Positions 45,849 through 57,145 of a stretch of 64,000 nucleotides of DNA are shown piece by piece; position 1 is the first letter of the stretch, and the number at the start of each line of letters is the position of its first letter. The notes under the pieces were generated by a model. That model was not told the origin of the DNA. It did no database searches and was given only the letters and a program-made list of their open reading frames with translations. The DNA is from Patella vulgata. Lineage: Eukaryota > Mollusca > Gastropoda > Patellidae. The position numbers and the translations under genes were made by a program. The DNA is taken from contig NC_065884.2 in the NCBI RefSeq assembly GCF_932274485.2, positions 70,268,046-70,332,045 on the forward strand, written 5' to 3'.

Positions 45849-48800
45849 CTGTAAAACATGATTTATTTTAATATGATTAATATAACTTCTTATATACGCC
45901 CCTTTTCGATCCGGATACTGCAAATGAGAAGTAATACAACAAAGGGTTCTATATGTAAAATGAAGATAATTTGGACTGCCCAGAAAGCTATCGTTATTTC
46001 GCAATGGGTATACACCCACCAGATGCCGTTTGCAGGGGAGAGGGCCAATAACTGACCAGCAATTCGACCCACAAACCCCACTCATCTAAAGACTAATTAT
46101 GTTACATAATGGATTGTAAATAATTGTCATTTTTATCTGCATATATCCCAGTATAATCAATGGAACTTCAGCTAACCATTGTGGGTCCATTTTCGTGTCT
46201 GGCTTCCAGATACCGGCCCCGTGTCATCTTCGACTTTCTTGTAGGCCATTTGCATTGAACAGTTTTTAGTTACCGGACCTTCGCCTGAAAATAATAAACA
46301 TATATACTATTTGATTTTATTATACAGTCAACAAAATAAATACAACGAAAACGGCATTTGTTTGGACCCAAATCTAAGCCGGTATGCCATTTTTTAAAAT
46401 CCGTTTTTGTCTTGGCCTGTAACTGTTGTTAACATTCGGTAGATTTTAATCCGATTATCCACAGAGAACTGAATATGTCACAATTATCTAGGAGCTTGGT
46501 CAAAACAATACATCCATAGTCTGGAAAATAGCAGGACAAGAATAATAAGCAGGTATATCTACAAAGATAATGTACCAGTCTCTTCTAAATATTGCTGACT
46601 GGACTAAGACTATGATGGCTACAGCTGGCTACGAGACTTACGTTAAGAATTTACTCAATTTTCAATCACTGTTTATGAGAAATATCTTTGATCCAGAAAC
46701 ACAAAAATTTGTACATAACTTCTTATTCGTGTATTTGATACATTAAAACAACAAAAGTTTTATAAAGGGCTATATTGTAGTTTAAAAAAAGGCTAACAAA
46801 AGGATATAACTAATTTAACATTTTTCAATTAACATTCGGATATAAAGATATATTGAAAGATTTCTGGGGTATTAGATTTTATTACATACTTCGAGAAGGT
46901 ATTTGTTGAGTAATAAAACCTTCTAGTAGTTTATCGAGGTAAAAAATTATTCACAGTAAAATCCACATGGAAACCACCTAAAAAGTCATTATCACCAGCC
47001 ATCCTAAAAACTTTCGACGAAATGAATATAGAAATATCATCCATTCAACCACAGTCACAAAAACCAAATCTCAACCGAGCAACTAAAACGGCATTAAACA
47101 CCCTTAAAAAGGACAAAAACATAATAATTAAGAAAAACGACAAAGGCTCGTTGTGTCATAATGAATCGTGCAGACTATATCTCAGAGGCAGAAAAACAAT
47201 TAAGTAATCCTATACATTACACTAAATTAGACCAACCCATCTTTAAGGACACCGCAAATTTAATAAACAACATCTTATATGAATTGCAGGATAAGGAATA
47301 CATAACAGCAAAACAATATGATTATCTATCTGCTAAATCTGACTGCCGACAAAGACATCTCTATACACTACCAAAAATACATAAAAATCCAGAAACAGAA
47401 TGGTTTATACCTAATAAAATACCCAAGGGACGCCCAATAATATCAGACTGTGGCAGCGAATCATACAACGTATCACAATATATAGACCATTTCTTATTAC
47501 CCCTAGCATGCCAACACCCATCCTACCTTAAAGACACTAACGATTTCATTCAGAAAATCAAACAGTTAAGAGTCCCCGAACACACCGTTTTAATATCCAT
47601 CGACGTACAAAGCATGTACACGAACATTGATAATAACACAGGTATTGAAGCAGTTAGGAAAGCATTTCTTAGGAACCCGCAAGCATCCAGGCCGGACGAA
47701 GAAATCCTCAAACTACTCAACATTTGTCTGAGGAGGAATGACTTCGCTTTTAACGACCAAGTATACCTTCAGTCTTCCGGAACTGCAATGGGTATACACC
47801 CACCAGATGCCGTTTGCAGGGGAGAGGGCCAATAACTGACCAGCAATTCGACCCACAAACCCCACTCATCTAAAGACTAATTATGTTACATAATGGATTG
47901 TAAATAATTGTCATTTTTATCTGCATATATCCCAGTATAATCAATGGAACTTCAGCTTACCATTGTGGGTCCATTTTCGTGTCTGGCTTCCAGATACCGG
48001 CCCCGTGTCATCTTCGACTTTCTTGTAGGCCATTTGCATTGAACAGTTTCTAGTTACCGGACCTTCGCCTGAAAATAATAAACATATATACTATTTGATT
48101 TTATTATACAGTCAACAAAAAAATACAACGAAAACGGCATTTGTTTGGACCCAAATCTAAGCCGGTATGCCATTTTTTAAAATCCGTTTTTGTCTTGGCC
48201 TGTAACTGTTGTTAACATTCGGTAGATTTTAATCCGATTATCCACAGAGAACTGAATATGTCACAATTATCTAGGAGCTTGGTCAAAACAATACATCCAT
48301 AGTCTGGAAAATAGCAGGACAAGAATAATAAGCAGGTATATCTACAAAGATAATGTACCAGTCTCTTCTACATATTGCTGACTGGACTAAGACTATGATG
48401 GCTACAGCTGGCTACGAGACTTACGTTAAGAATTTACTCAATTTTCAATCACTGTTTATGAGAAATATCTTTGATCCAGAAACACAAAAATTTGTACATA
48501 ACTTCTTATTCGTGTATTTGATACATTAAAACAACAAAAGTTTTATAAAGGGCTATATTGTAGTTTAAAAAAAGGCTAACAAAAGGATATAACTAATTTA
48601 ACATTTTTCAATTAACATTCGGATATATAGATATATTGAAAGATTTCTGGGGTATTAGATTTTATTACATACTTCGAGAAGGTATTTGTTGAGTAATAAA
48701 ACCTTCTAGTAGTTTATCGAGGTAAAAAATTATTCACAGTAAAATCCACATGGAAACCACCTAAAAAGTCATTATCACCAGCCATCCTAAAAACTTTCGA

Positions 48801-51800
48801 CGAAATGAATATAGAAATATCATCCATTCAACCACAGTCACAAAAACCAAATCTCAACCGAGCAACTAAAACGGCATTAAACACCCTTAAAAAGGACAAA
48901 AACATAATAATTAAGAAAAACGACAAAGGCTCGTTGTGTCATAATGAATCGTGCAGACTATATCTCAGAGGCAGAAAAACAATTAAGTAATCCTATACAT
49001 TACACTAAATTAGACCAACCCATCTTTAAGGACACCGCAAATTTAATAAACAACATCTTATATGAATTGCAGGATAAGGAATACATAACAGCAAAACAAT
49101 ATGATTATCTATCTGCTAAATCTGACTGCCGACAAAGACATCTCTATACACTACCAAAAATACATAAAAATCCAGAAACAGAATGGTTTATACCTAATAA
49201 AATACCCAAGGGACGCCCAATAATATCAGACTGTGGCAGCGAATCATACAACGTATCACAATATATAGACCATTTCTTATTACCCCTCGCATGCCAACAC
49301 CCATCCTACCTTAAAGACACTAACGATTTCATTCAGAAAATCAAACAGTTAAGAGTCCCCGAACACACCGTTTTAATATCCATCGACGTACAAAGCATGT
49401 ACACGAACATTGATAATAACACAGGTATTGAAGCAGTTAGGAAAGCATTTCTTAGGAACCCGCAAGCATCCAGGCCGGACGAAGAAATCCTCAAACTACT
49501 CAACATTTGTCTGAGGAGGAATGACTTCGCTTTTAACGACCAAGTATACCTTCAGTCTTCCGGAACTGCGATGGGAAAACGATTTGCCCCGAGTTATGCA
49601 AATCTCTTCATGGCGGAGTGGGAAAGGGAAGTTCTGCCACTCTGTCCATTAAAACCAGATTTCTATGGGCGGTTTTTAGATGACGTTTTCATAGTCTGGA
49701 CCTACACACTAGACGAATTTTGGACGTTTTTCAACATTCTGAACAATCATCATCCATCTGTCAAATTAACCGCAAATGTAAGCCATAACAGCATAGATTT
49801 CCTTGATACTACCGTTTTTAAAAGTAACAACACCAAAATCACAGGCCAATTGGAAACTAAAGTATTTTTCAAAGAAACCGACACACATCAATTATTGTTC
49901 AAAAGCTCCTTTCACCCAAAACATACATTCTCTGGCATCATAAAATCTCAGATTCTCCGTTTTCATAGGATATGTACTCAGAAGACCGACTTTGAGTCAG
50001 CATGTACATTGGTATTTAGCAAACTACGGGAAAGGGGATACTCCAAACGCTATCTACGACGTATAAAAAACAACACTCTAGCTGAGATTGCCGCCAAAGA
50101 AACAAATAATATACAATCAGCACATAAAACCAAAATTTGTGGCCATCCAAGATGTCAAACATGCAAAATCTTAAACATATCCGACCATTTCCATAACAAA
50201 ACCTCTGGCACAAAATTCCCAATATTAGACCAACTTTCATGCAGTAGTTCAAACATAATTTATCTAATCTCATGCAGAAAATGTGACAAGCAATACGTAG
50301 GGGAGACTCAAAATGCACTTAGGGAAAGAATTAACGGTCACCGGTCTGACATAGTCACCAAAAAAGACAAACCTGTCTCAATTCATTTCAACCAACCAAA
50401 TCATGACATTTCAGATCTCATTGTCACGCCAATAGAAAAGACCAAGAGCGACTTTGAAACTTCAGAAGAAATTAAATCGTTTAGGCTAACAAGAGAAAAA
50501 TTCTGGATTGACAAATTGAAAACAACAGCCCCCCTAGGTTTGAATATTCATACGGCTATCGCAATAGCTCCTTTTGTAGTTCCATTTAGCGCAACAGCAG
50601 CAAGTGCGTCCAAAATCATCAGAAAACACTATACTGATCTCCAAGAAAATCACCCGAAAATATTCACACAGAAACTTATAATTGCATATTCTAAAAATAA
50701 AAATCTGAACGACATCCTAGTGCACAGTAAATTAGATTAAATAAGACCAGTCTCCACCCTGACCCAAAACAAACCATATATCAAATCCTATGCCTAACCG
50801 TTAGTAATTAAAATCAATTAGATATAAGAATCCCTAGCCGTAACCCGGTGATGTGGAACAAACACGATTTTTTTAGAAAATCCAATCCGTTGTAGGAAAC
50901 ACACTATCCGAGAGCCACAAATTTATTTTCTTTTTTCTTCAGAAACAATAATACCAGAATACCAGAAGCACCACCCAAGGAAGACCATCAGCGCCACCAA
51001 AACCAATAAACAGTGAAATCGCCTTTGTATATAAATCTAATGTATTGTATGTATTTTAATAAAACTAGGAAATATCACGAACTAATTTTTCATCATCCTA
51101 GGTCAGTGCTTATGTGGAGACTTAACCTCTCCCCCAAATTCTTAAACCTAACCCTTTTTAAAAGACTGAACTTGGGTCTAATTTAGTTTTTACTTCTCTT
51201 AAAAGGGTTAGGGTTCGGGTTAGTATTCCCCTAAATAGTCATTTGTATAAAGCGGCTATTTTGGTATGAGTTCTGGCTTGTTCTGGAATTTGTTGCTTCT
51301 AGTGGTGATAATATTTGTACCGTGCAGTAAGGACGGCCAGCCCTCGATAAACTACTAGAAGGTTTTATTACTCAACAAATACCTTCTCGAAGTATGTAAT
51401 AAAATCTAATCGGGTGAAGATTAAGCCAGTGATGTCAATAATTTATTCTACCGAACATTTACTAATTAACAAAATCACAACTAGTATATGACGCTATTTT
51501 ACCTAGATTTCGTCTAATAGTTTGGATGCAGCTATGGCGGGTGTGGCGCCAAGCAGGGTAAGCTTACTCTTCCGGACACCTGTTATCACTGTTTGTCGTG
51601 TATTCTGTACACAATGAACAGTCCATCTGCTGATTACACTATTTTGCCTTATTACTCTATTTTGACTATACCGTTTTTTTAGGACTTGGAATTTTGTCTA
51701 ATGGTTTGGATTGTTCGTACTTGGTTTTATTTTATTAAAGGGACATTAGGATAGATTAGATAAATAAGCTTAAGTTCTCACTATAATAGTTCAAACTGAT

Positions 51801-53831
51801 GTCCCCCGCCGAAATCCCAAAATAAAAGCTGACACATATTAGTTCATAGCACATTTATTTATTTTCAAAATTATCAAGAAATCAAACTGATTATCAACTA
51901 TACACCAAGTTTCATCACTCTCTATCAGATAGAAACAAAGTTATCTAGTCCAAAAACATCGACCAACAAAATTCCTTAGCACTGCTGAGCTTTAGCTCGA
52001 AATGTTAATCATTGAACTCAGTCAAGACATTCAGCTAATGAACATCTACATCAAGTTTAAATATGATACCTCAATTAAAAGCAGAGTTGTTATGTTCCAA
52101 AGTCTTGGCCAATCAAACTGCTTATCGCTCCTTAGTCTAAGCAGACAATTCTCATCATCGAACTTAGTCAAGGTAATTATATAACGAATCTATACTCTCG
52201 CGTAATTAAAACCAAAGTAATCGTGTTCCAAAGCATCAACCAATCAGATTGATTATCTCTGCTTACCGTAAGCAGACAATGTTTATCATCGAACTACATC
52301 AAAAGACATACACCTACAGAACGCCTACACCAAGTTTGAACATTCTCGACCAATCAAATTGCTTATCGCTCTGCTTACGCTGAACAGGAAATGCTCATTA
52401 TCGAACTTAGTCAAGGTATTGATGTAATGAAACTATACACCAAGTTTCTTTGCTCTCACCCCATCAAGGCATTGACCTAATAAACACCTACACCACGTTT
52501 GAACATTCTAGCCCAAAAAAGTGTGACAGCCAGACGGACGGACAGACAGATAGACATATATTGACGAACCCATTTTAATAGACCCCTGCTTTCTTGGAAA
52601 AGCGGGGGACAAAAAGTAGATAATAAAAACAGAATACACAAATTTTAGCCTAGCTTCGGTCGTCATTACTAACGTTGGTACGATAATAGACTCAGTCTCG
52701 AATATCCATTTATACGGTTATTTCATCCATCACAAACCGTATTCAAATCAACTTAAATCATAGGCTTATGATGGCATCAGGAGTTGATTATGGTCTTGGT
52801 AAGTTAATTAATGTCTAATTGATCATTTATAGAACATTTAAATGAGCCTCACTGGGAAAAGGGCACACATTAGCAGCACGATTGGAATCTGCCATTTGGT
52901 CACATATCAAATTAGGTAACAGCTTTTATCCAAGACTTAGCCTCGATTCGCCATTTTTCAATTCAATAATTAAATTGCGACCGTCTTTCAATCCGTTTAA
53001 ATCTCAGCCACCCGATGACCCGGGGAGTTGTTTATGGGTTTATCGTGGGAATAAATGTCTAAATATTAGTTTATATAACATTTGAAACCACAATAAAGAC
53101 CTGAAATAGGCAGATTTATCGCTTGCATACCTTAATAATACATACCTTTTATTTGCTCTACTAGTTTGTCATGACCGAAATATGTCAAACATTCCATAAA
53201 GGCATCGAAATGGCCACCTTGGTATCCTTTAAGTATGTTAATTAGTTCTGATACACCATCTTCAGGGTTTGCTACTTTCAAAATTCTCTTCAATTGGTAA
53301 TCAAGCAGAACACTGCTACTATTTAAATATCGTGCAATATATCCTATTTCGTCTGCAAGTTGCGTTCGTAGGGTAATTTCGTACTCAGTATACTTTCTTT
53401 TATGGTATGGCAGAAGATCTAAACTCAAATTTAAAAATAAAATTGAGGGATTTAAAGGACAATATCACATATGTGATAGAACTGGTTAAACACATTCTAA
53501 ATATAATTATAACACAGAGATCATTGCTGCGATAGATGCGTAATAAAGGTTTCAAAACTTGGAAGTGACGAACGCAAAAGGAAAACACGAGTCATCCCTC
53601 TATATAAACAAAAGGCAATGGCAAAAGAAATGCAGACAATTTTTAAGATTGAAAATTTAAAATGTGATATAGTAACTAAAAGGACTGAAGATTAAATTTA
53701 CGTTTTGCAATGATTTTAATTTTATGAAACCGTTTTCTAGTGTGATATAAATAATTGCTACTCTAACTTGAATTTCAATGAAAAATATAAAATATTGTTT
53801 TCAATTTACCTTTGCGGATGTGTTCAGCCAT
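45535..53831 (-). CDS. Gene D: double-CARD protein, three coding exons, 202 aa, long intron with a Penelope-like element
   Basis: Coding exons are 53831-53810 (MAEHIRK plus one base), 53418-53146 (CARD-1, residues 8-98) and 45848-45535 (CARD-2, residues 99-202). Together they make 609 nt, the same length as gene A, with the same phase-1 introns. CARD-1 begins DLLPYHKRKYTEYE; CARD-2 contains MNADDKKLWISMTERIV and ARELVDILVERGDNIL, with the RG of a CARD helix 4-5 turn. Intron 2 is 7.3 kb because it took in a Penelope-like element and a local 1.78-kb duplication. Intron 1 holds a dispersed repeat (53458-53620). No frame damage is visible. It is a likely cytosolic CARD adaptor or decoy. Whether the swollen intron is spliced efficiently cannot be told. 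Confidence 0.73.
46006..49573 (+). repeat. Tandem duplication of about 1.78 kb (two units) within gene D intron 2
   Basis: Unit 1 is about 46006-47789 and unit 2 about 47790-49573. They differ at only about seven sites by eye. The junction shares 'GCRATGGG' with both parents, so short homology may have guided it. Confidence 0.85.
46871..47789 (+). mobile_element. Partial Penelope-like copy (5' part only)
   Basis: It has the same left end (69 bp, 46871-46939) and the same coding as the downstream element as far as the RT motif SSGTAMG, and then jumps at 47790 to the intron sequence found at about 46006. It arose by a tandem duplication rather than by separate insertion, because flanking intron DNA is duplicated with it. 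Confidence 0.8.
48944..50740 (+). CDS. Penelope-like protein: reverse transcriptase and GIY-YIG endonuclease
   Basis: The main frame has 598 codons. By residue: KGRPIISDCGSES (89-101, RT fingers), VLISIDVQSMYTN (143-155, first catalytic Asp 148), SSGTAMGKRFAPSYANLF (205-222), FYGRFLDDVFIVW (240-252, catalytic Asp 246 and 247), SIDFLDTTVF (283-292). A Cys-rich linker CGHPRCQTC lies at 399-407. A GIY-YIG domain follows, with NIIYLISC (437-444), QYVGETQNALRERINGHRSD (450-469). RT followed by GIY-YIG is diagnostic of endonuclease-bearing Penelope-like elements, which copy RNA into DNA at nicked target sites. The group within the class is not assigned. Confidence 0.88.
   Translation: MNRADYISEAEKQLSNPIHYTKLDQPIFKDTANLINNILYELQDKEYITAKQYDYLSAKSDCRQRHLYTLPKIHKNPETEWFIPNKIPKGRPIISDCGSESYNVSQYIDHFLLPLACQHPSYLKDTNDFIQKIKQLRVPEHTVLISIDVQSMYTNIDNNTGIEAVRKAFLRNPQASRPDEEILKLLNICLRRNDFAFNDQVYLQSSGTAMGKRFAPSYANLFMAEWEREVLPLCPLKPDFYGRFLDDVFIVWTYTLDEFWTFFNILNNHHPSVKLTANVSHNSIDFLDTTVFKSNNTKITGQLETKVFFKETDTHQLLFKSSFHPKHTFSGIIKSQILRFHRICTQKTDFESACTLVFSKLRERGYSKRYLRRIKNNTLAEIAAKETNNIQSAHKTKICGHPRCQTCKILNISDHFHNKTSGTKFPILDQLSCSSSNIIYLISCRKCDKQYVGETQNALRERINGHRSDIVTKKDKPVSIHFNQPNHDISDLIVTPIEKTKSDFETSEEIKSFRLTREKFWIDKLKTTAPLGLNIHTAIAIAPFVVPFSATAASASKIIRKHYTDLQENHPKIFTQKLIIAYSKNKNLNDILVHSKLD
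51140..51225. other. Hairpin with TTAGGG-like runs in the Penelope-like 3' region
   Basis: AAACCTAACCCTTTTTAAAA faces CTTAAAAGGGTTAGGGTT across about 35 nt, followed by CGGGTTAG. Purpose unknown. Confidence 0.4.
51485..51738 (+). repeat. Dispersed repeat R2, next to the Penelope-like element
   Basis: It matches 8285-8560 over about 250 bp. It follows the right end of the Penelope-like element by about 75 bp. Confidence 0.6.
51740..52620. repeat. Internally repetitive element ending in a GC hairpin
   Basis: Worn units carry TACACCAAGTTT, ACCAATCAAATTGCTTATCG and ATCATCGAACTTAGTCAAGG. The 3' end has a GACGGACAGACAGATAGACA run and the hairpin CCCCTGCTTTCTTGGAAAAG followed by CGGGGG. The terminal hairpin recalls Helitron-like 3' ends, but no other mark supports that. 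Confidence 0.45.
52680..53125 (+). repeat. Dispersed repeat R4, beside gene D CARD-1 exon
   Basis: The right part matches 9890-10045. The left part (GATGGCATCAGGAGTTGATT, TTGGTAAGTTAATTAATGTC) matches 58600-58720 and 63700-63800 in reverse. Confidence 0.5.
53146..53418 (-). CDS. Gene D exon 2 (CARD-1)
   Basis: The exon is 273 nt, phase 1 to phase 1, with acceptor AATTTGAGTTTAG and donor GTATG. It carries SSSVLLDYQLKRIL, SELINILKGYQGGHFDAF and HDKLVEQIKG, which align without gaps to gene A except for a two-codon deletion after helix 3. The 10 nt around the acceptor are also preserved in the gene B remnant at 40762. Confidence 0.75.
53458..53620 (+). repeat. Dispersed repeat R1, copy in gene D intron 1
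   Basis: Same motifs as 7845-8015, inserted just upstream of the CARD-1 acceptor. Genes A and B lack it at this place. Confidence 0.55.
53810..53831 (-). CDS. Gene D exon 1 (start codon)
   Basis: The ATG at 53831-53829 is followed by MAEHIRK codons and donor GTAAAT. A strong acceptor-like tract (TTTTCTCTCTGCAG) lies 18 nt upstream of the ATG, as in gene A. Confidence 0.62.
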
Positions 53832-53964
53832 TCTGGACCTCTGTCTGCAGAGAGAAAATAAAAGGAGAAGGGTTATTTAAATATGATATAGTGTATAATG
53901 TATTTCCCAGAGGTCATGCGAAAACCTTTTTTTTAAACTTTGTAGAGGATGATCTTCGACTGAC

Positions 53965-54345
53965 CTTTACAAGTTCAGGTGCATGATAGGTCTACATGTC
54001 ACATGTCATACCGCGTAGATAGCACGTGTCTTACTTATATCGTTCGTTGTAATACAAACTGGTCCGGGCAGAATTGGTGCCTTTTACTCAGTATATCCCT
54101 TCGCGTACTATTTTATGTACCAAATGTACTTTCAACCTTTGTAAGTTCACGTGCTTTACAGATCTACATGTGACGTCACATCATACTAGAAAGCACGTGT
54201 GTTATTTTACAGATCTACATGTGACGTCACATCATACTAGAAAGCACGTGTGTTATTTATGTCGTTCGTAGTAACTCAAACTGGTCCGAGCAGAATTGGT
54301 GCCTTTTACTTATTGTACCCCTTCGCGTACTATTTTATGTATGTT
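53965..54345 (-). promoter_or_regulatory. Candidate promoter of gene D with repeated TGACGTCA and CACGTG sites
   Basis: Two adjoining copies of a block of about 57 bp (around 54150-54258) each carry the palindrome TGACGTCA, the ATF/CREB consensus, and an ACACGTGC E-box. A third diverged copy stands at 53985-54030. Gene A has one copy and gene B one, so gene D may have gained extra input. This is inference from motif matching only. Confidence 0.35.
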
Positions 54346-54809
54346 ATATGTACTAGATATACTTTCATCTCATTAAAAATTTGTTCTTAATAATTTTAAC
54401 AAAATGAGTTAGAATTAAATCTGGAGAAGGAAAACAGTTAATATTGGGAGATTATTAACTCGCTTCCTATCAGTGATTGTAGCGGTTAAGCGAATGTTCA
54501 CGGCTTACCAGTTTTGTATGATCTATTTAGATTTTCATTTGAAAGTGCAAAGCCTATTTTGCCTCCTAGTGTGTTCATTCACAATAAAAATCTACATTAA
54601 AGTTTTGAAATTATAAGACCAGTTGATGCAGAAAAGTAGGATGGGAAATCATAGTGTACATTCAAATCCTTGCTAAAAACACACATATTCAGTGCAGATG
54701 ATGGGAAACTGTCGTAAATGTGACGGACTAACTCAGCGACAGTGAGCAAACTTTTTGGATATACAAATCCATTATTATTATTATTTATTATTATTTTATT
54801 TTAAAATTA

Positions 54810-54937
54810 TTGGTGGTTCGAATCCCCGGTCGTACGTGACAAGGATTAGGGTCGCCTGTTAAACCGTATGTTAGTCCCGAAATGACCTAGTTTGTGTCGA
54901 GTGGACGTTAAACACCATTTCTATCTCTCTCTCTTAA
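54810..54937 (+). mobile_element. SINE type A, core deleted
   Basis: B-box region GGTTCGAATCCCCGG joins directly to AACCGTATGTTAGTCCCGAA and a CT tail. Confidence 0.55.
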
Positions 54938-55449
54938 AATTATTGGTACATGCGATTTCAATCTTATCAAAAACATGTTCTAAATTTTAATTTACAGAAT
55001 GAAAAAAAGTTACTATTGTGAGCTAATTAATCTGTCATTGATTATAGCGGCTTAGCAAATATTCACTGCTGATAAGTTTGGAGACAGTTTAATAGAATAA
55101 CATATTGTTAAAATTATAATTACAATGTTTACCTTGTTTATCGCACGCGATGTTGACATACATAATATGTGACGTCACTTTATATACATTTGGTGTCACT
55201 TCTAAAAATAGTAACATTTGTGTAATAACCTGGCTGTTAAATGAGGCCTTCCCTCTTTACCATTAAACTAGTCACCAATTAGAGAATATAATCATTAGAT
55301 AAATGATACTAACAAGGCATGTACAAATAGTACAGGACCTAGGACCTATCACTAGTTGTCCTCTTTCGTCATGCTTGATAGACTGGGTTGTTCTATTTCT
55401 CAAATATGACGGGATAATCCATTCAAGATACGAGGGAGAGCTGAGAAAG

Positions 55450-55640
55450 AGTAATGGGGATTAACGTCCACTCGATACAAAAAAGGTCAATTCGGGAATA
55501 GAATGCTACAATTTTATTGTCACTAATTCGCTTTATCAGTGGGAGGAAACCGGAGAATCCCCTACTCCTTGTCATGTACAATCGGAGAAACGAAACCAGC
55601 AGACTTATGATCTAACTCATTAAACACATTAACCCCCACA
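55450..55640 (-). mobile_element. SINE type A, diverged
   Basis: It is paralogous in position to 19590 and 42300, so it belongs to the old duplicated flank of the CARD genes. Confidence 0.45.
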
Positions 55641-55934
55641 TATCCCCACCCCGTTCACTCCACATTCTAGAAACTAAATTCTTACTTACCCAAGTGGATT
55701 TCCGAGACAAAATATCGATGATTACCAATTGATTCCGTTAAAAATAACATGAAACTGATTGGAAAATGATTACAATGAAATATGTCCTGGTGGTGATATA
55801 TTATGAAATATTTCCGCGTCTATTTATATAATTTAGGTTAATACTTGGTGGAGATACGCGATGAAATATGTGCGCGTCTTTATATATTTTAATACAGCTA
55901 TAAATAGAGCAGGGCTTAGTATCCCAACATTTTA

Positions 55935-56112
55935 CATAAGTTTTTTTGAGACTAACAAGCGTTTATTTTTCAAGACTTTTATTTCAATAACTCCCATGTA
56001 CGCACTCCTTGTTACGCACAAGCGGGGAATAGAAACCAGGCCACTTGAATCAATGACAAAGCTTATAATGTATTGCGCACGCGCTAAGCACTCGGTCACC
56101 AAATCCTCCTAA
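55935..56112 (-). mobile_element. SINE type A, fragment
   Basis: TTATTTCAATAACTC, then head motifs GGGGAATAGAAACCAGGCCA and GTATTGCGCACGCGCTAAGC. Confidence 0.45.
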
Positions 56113-56403
56113 TACTATAGGTGTATTCAGTTAAGTACGTGCGGGTTGTGTATTACATTGTATATAGTATATCTACAGCTTTTCCTGATTAGCATATAAT
56201 TAGTATTAAAAATAGAGATAGGGGTCTGACATAGGCATTTGGACTATTCCCCGATCTCCTATTCATTTATAGTAAAGAAAATATCCCATTAAAAAACAAC
56301 TATAGGCTGTTCTACCAGTCTGGTTTTCTCCCACTGATATTGTAAGGTGCAGATTGTGTTTATTGATTTTCCGATTATAAACAAACTGTGCATAAATGTA
56401 TCA

Positions 56404-56575
56404 AATGAAATGAAATGGGGTTTAACGTCCAACTGTTCTGCCCCTAAACGGGGCTAATGAAAACGGGCATATGCCATACAGTGTGCTATGAGGGAAATTT
56501 TGCCCGGGCAGCGGCGCTACGGCCTACACCTATATCGAATTACAACGTCTAGACAGCTGTCCTTGCATAAATGTA
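56404..56575 (-). mobile_element. SINE type B, 3' half
   Basis: A GAAAT tail, GGGGTTTAACGTCC, then TTTTGCCCGGGCAGCGG and a short piece of the body (AGACAGCTGTCCTTG). Confidence 0.6.
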
Positions 56576-56599
56576 TCAATTATAAAGTTACTTTTGTAA

Positions 56600-57140
56600 T
56601 TTGATAAAGGCGAAGTAGGATAATATTAAATACAGCGCTGTTTAATCGACCAAAAAAAATAACCTTTATGACATTCAACTTGGTCGACCTATACAATTTG
56701 CATATGCATTGTGGTGATAATATGCTTTCTGAATGGATGTCATGTGATTATATATGGATGACCTGCCCCTAATTTCGATTCGAGATCCTGCTGTCTACGT
56801 ACCCGTTTCCGCGCACGATTGTACCGGCGACAAACTCAGTATAATACGCATGGAGTGGGGTCATTGGATTGCAGGTGCTTCCGAGAGAAGGAAAACGCAC
56901 CTGAAACAGCCTGATAAGTGAGTTTGCTCGATAAGCGTTCTTGTTACGGAGTTTTGTCTCGCGTCTACTATGTCCTTGCATGCCCGAATGGATGTTTATG
57001 TTATATCCCTGCCAAACGATCACCTGATATATGTTTGGTCTTGTGACCTGTTACTGTTGTAAAGCGGGATTATCCCGCGCTCTTTTGGGGGAGCTTGTAG
57101 CCCGGATTTTGATAGAATAAAATATCGTATCAGATTGCTC
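56600..57140. other. No gene seen
   Basis: An 84-codon minus-strand frame (56769-57023) has no recognisable domain and no splice context. Nothing else is visible. Confidence 0.35.
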
Positions 57141-57145
57141 TTACC

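Larger units (their letters stand above)
48654..51410 (+). mobile_element. Penelope-like retroelement (reverse transcriptase plus GIY-YIG), near whole
   Basis: The element is bounded by perfect 69-bp inverted repeats at 48654-48722 and 51342-51410. The main frame runs 48944-50740 and the rest of the N-terminal part lies just upstream from 48805. The 3' end is about 600 bp without coding. It sits in the second intron of gene D, on the strand opposite to the gene. It looks close to whole, with about one break near the N terminus that the upstream partial copy shares. Low divergence between the copies suggests a young insertion. Confidence 0.8.

Noticed and set aside
50016-50318. Minus-strand open frame of 100 codons
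   Set aside because: It is a shadow of the Penelope-like coding frame on the opposite strand.
50741-51341. Hammerhead ribozyme in the Penelope-like element
   Set aside because: Such ribozymes are known from this class, so I looked for CTGATGA with a matching GAAAC. The best candidates (GGTGATGTGG, GCTGATGG in reverse) lack the core bases.
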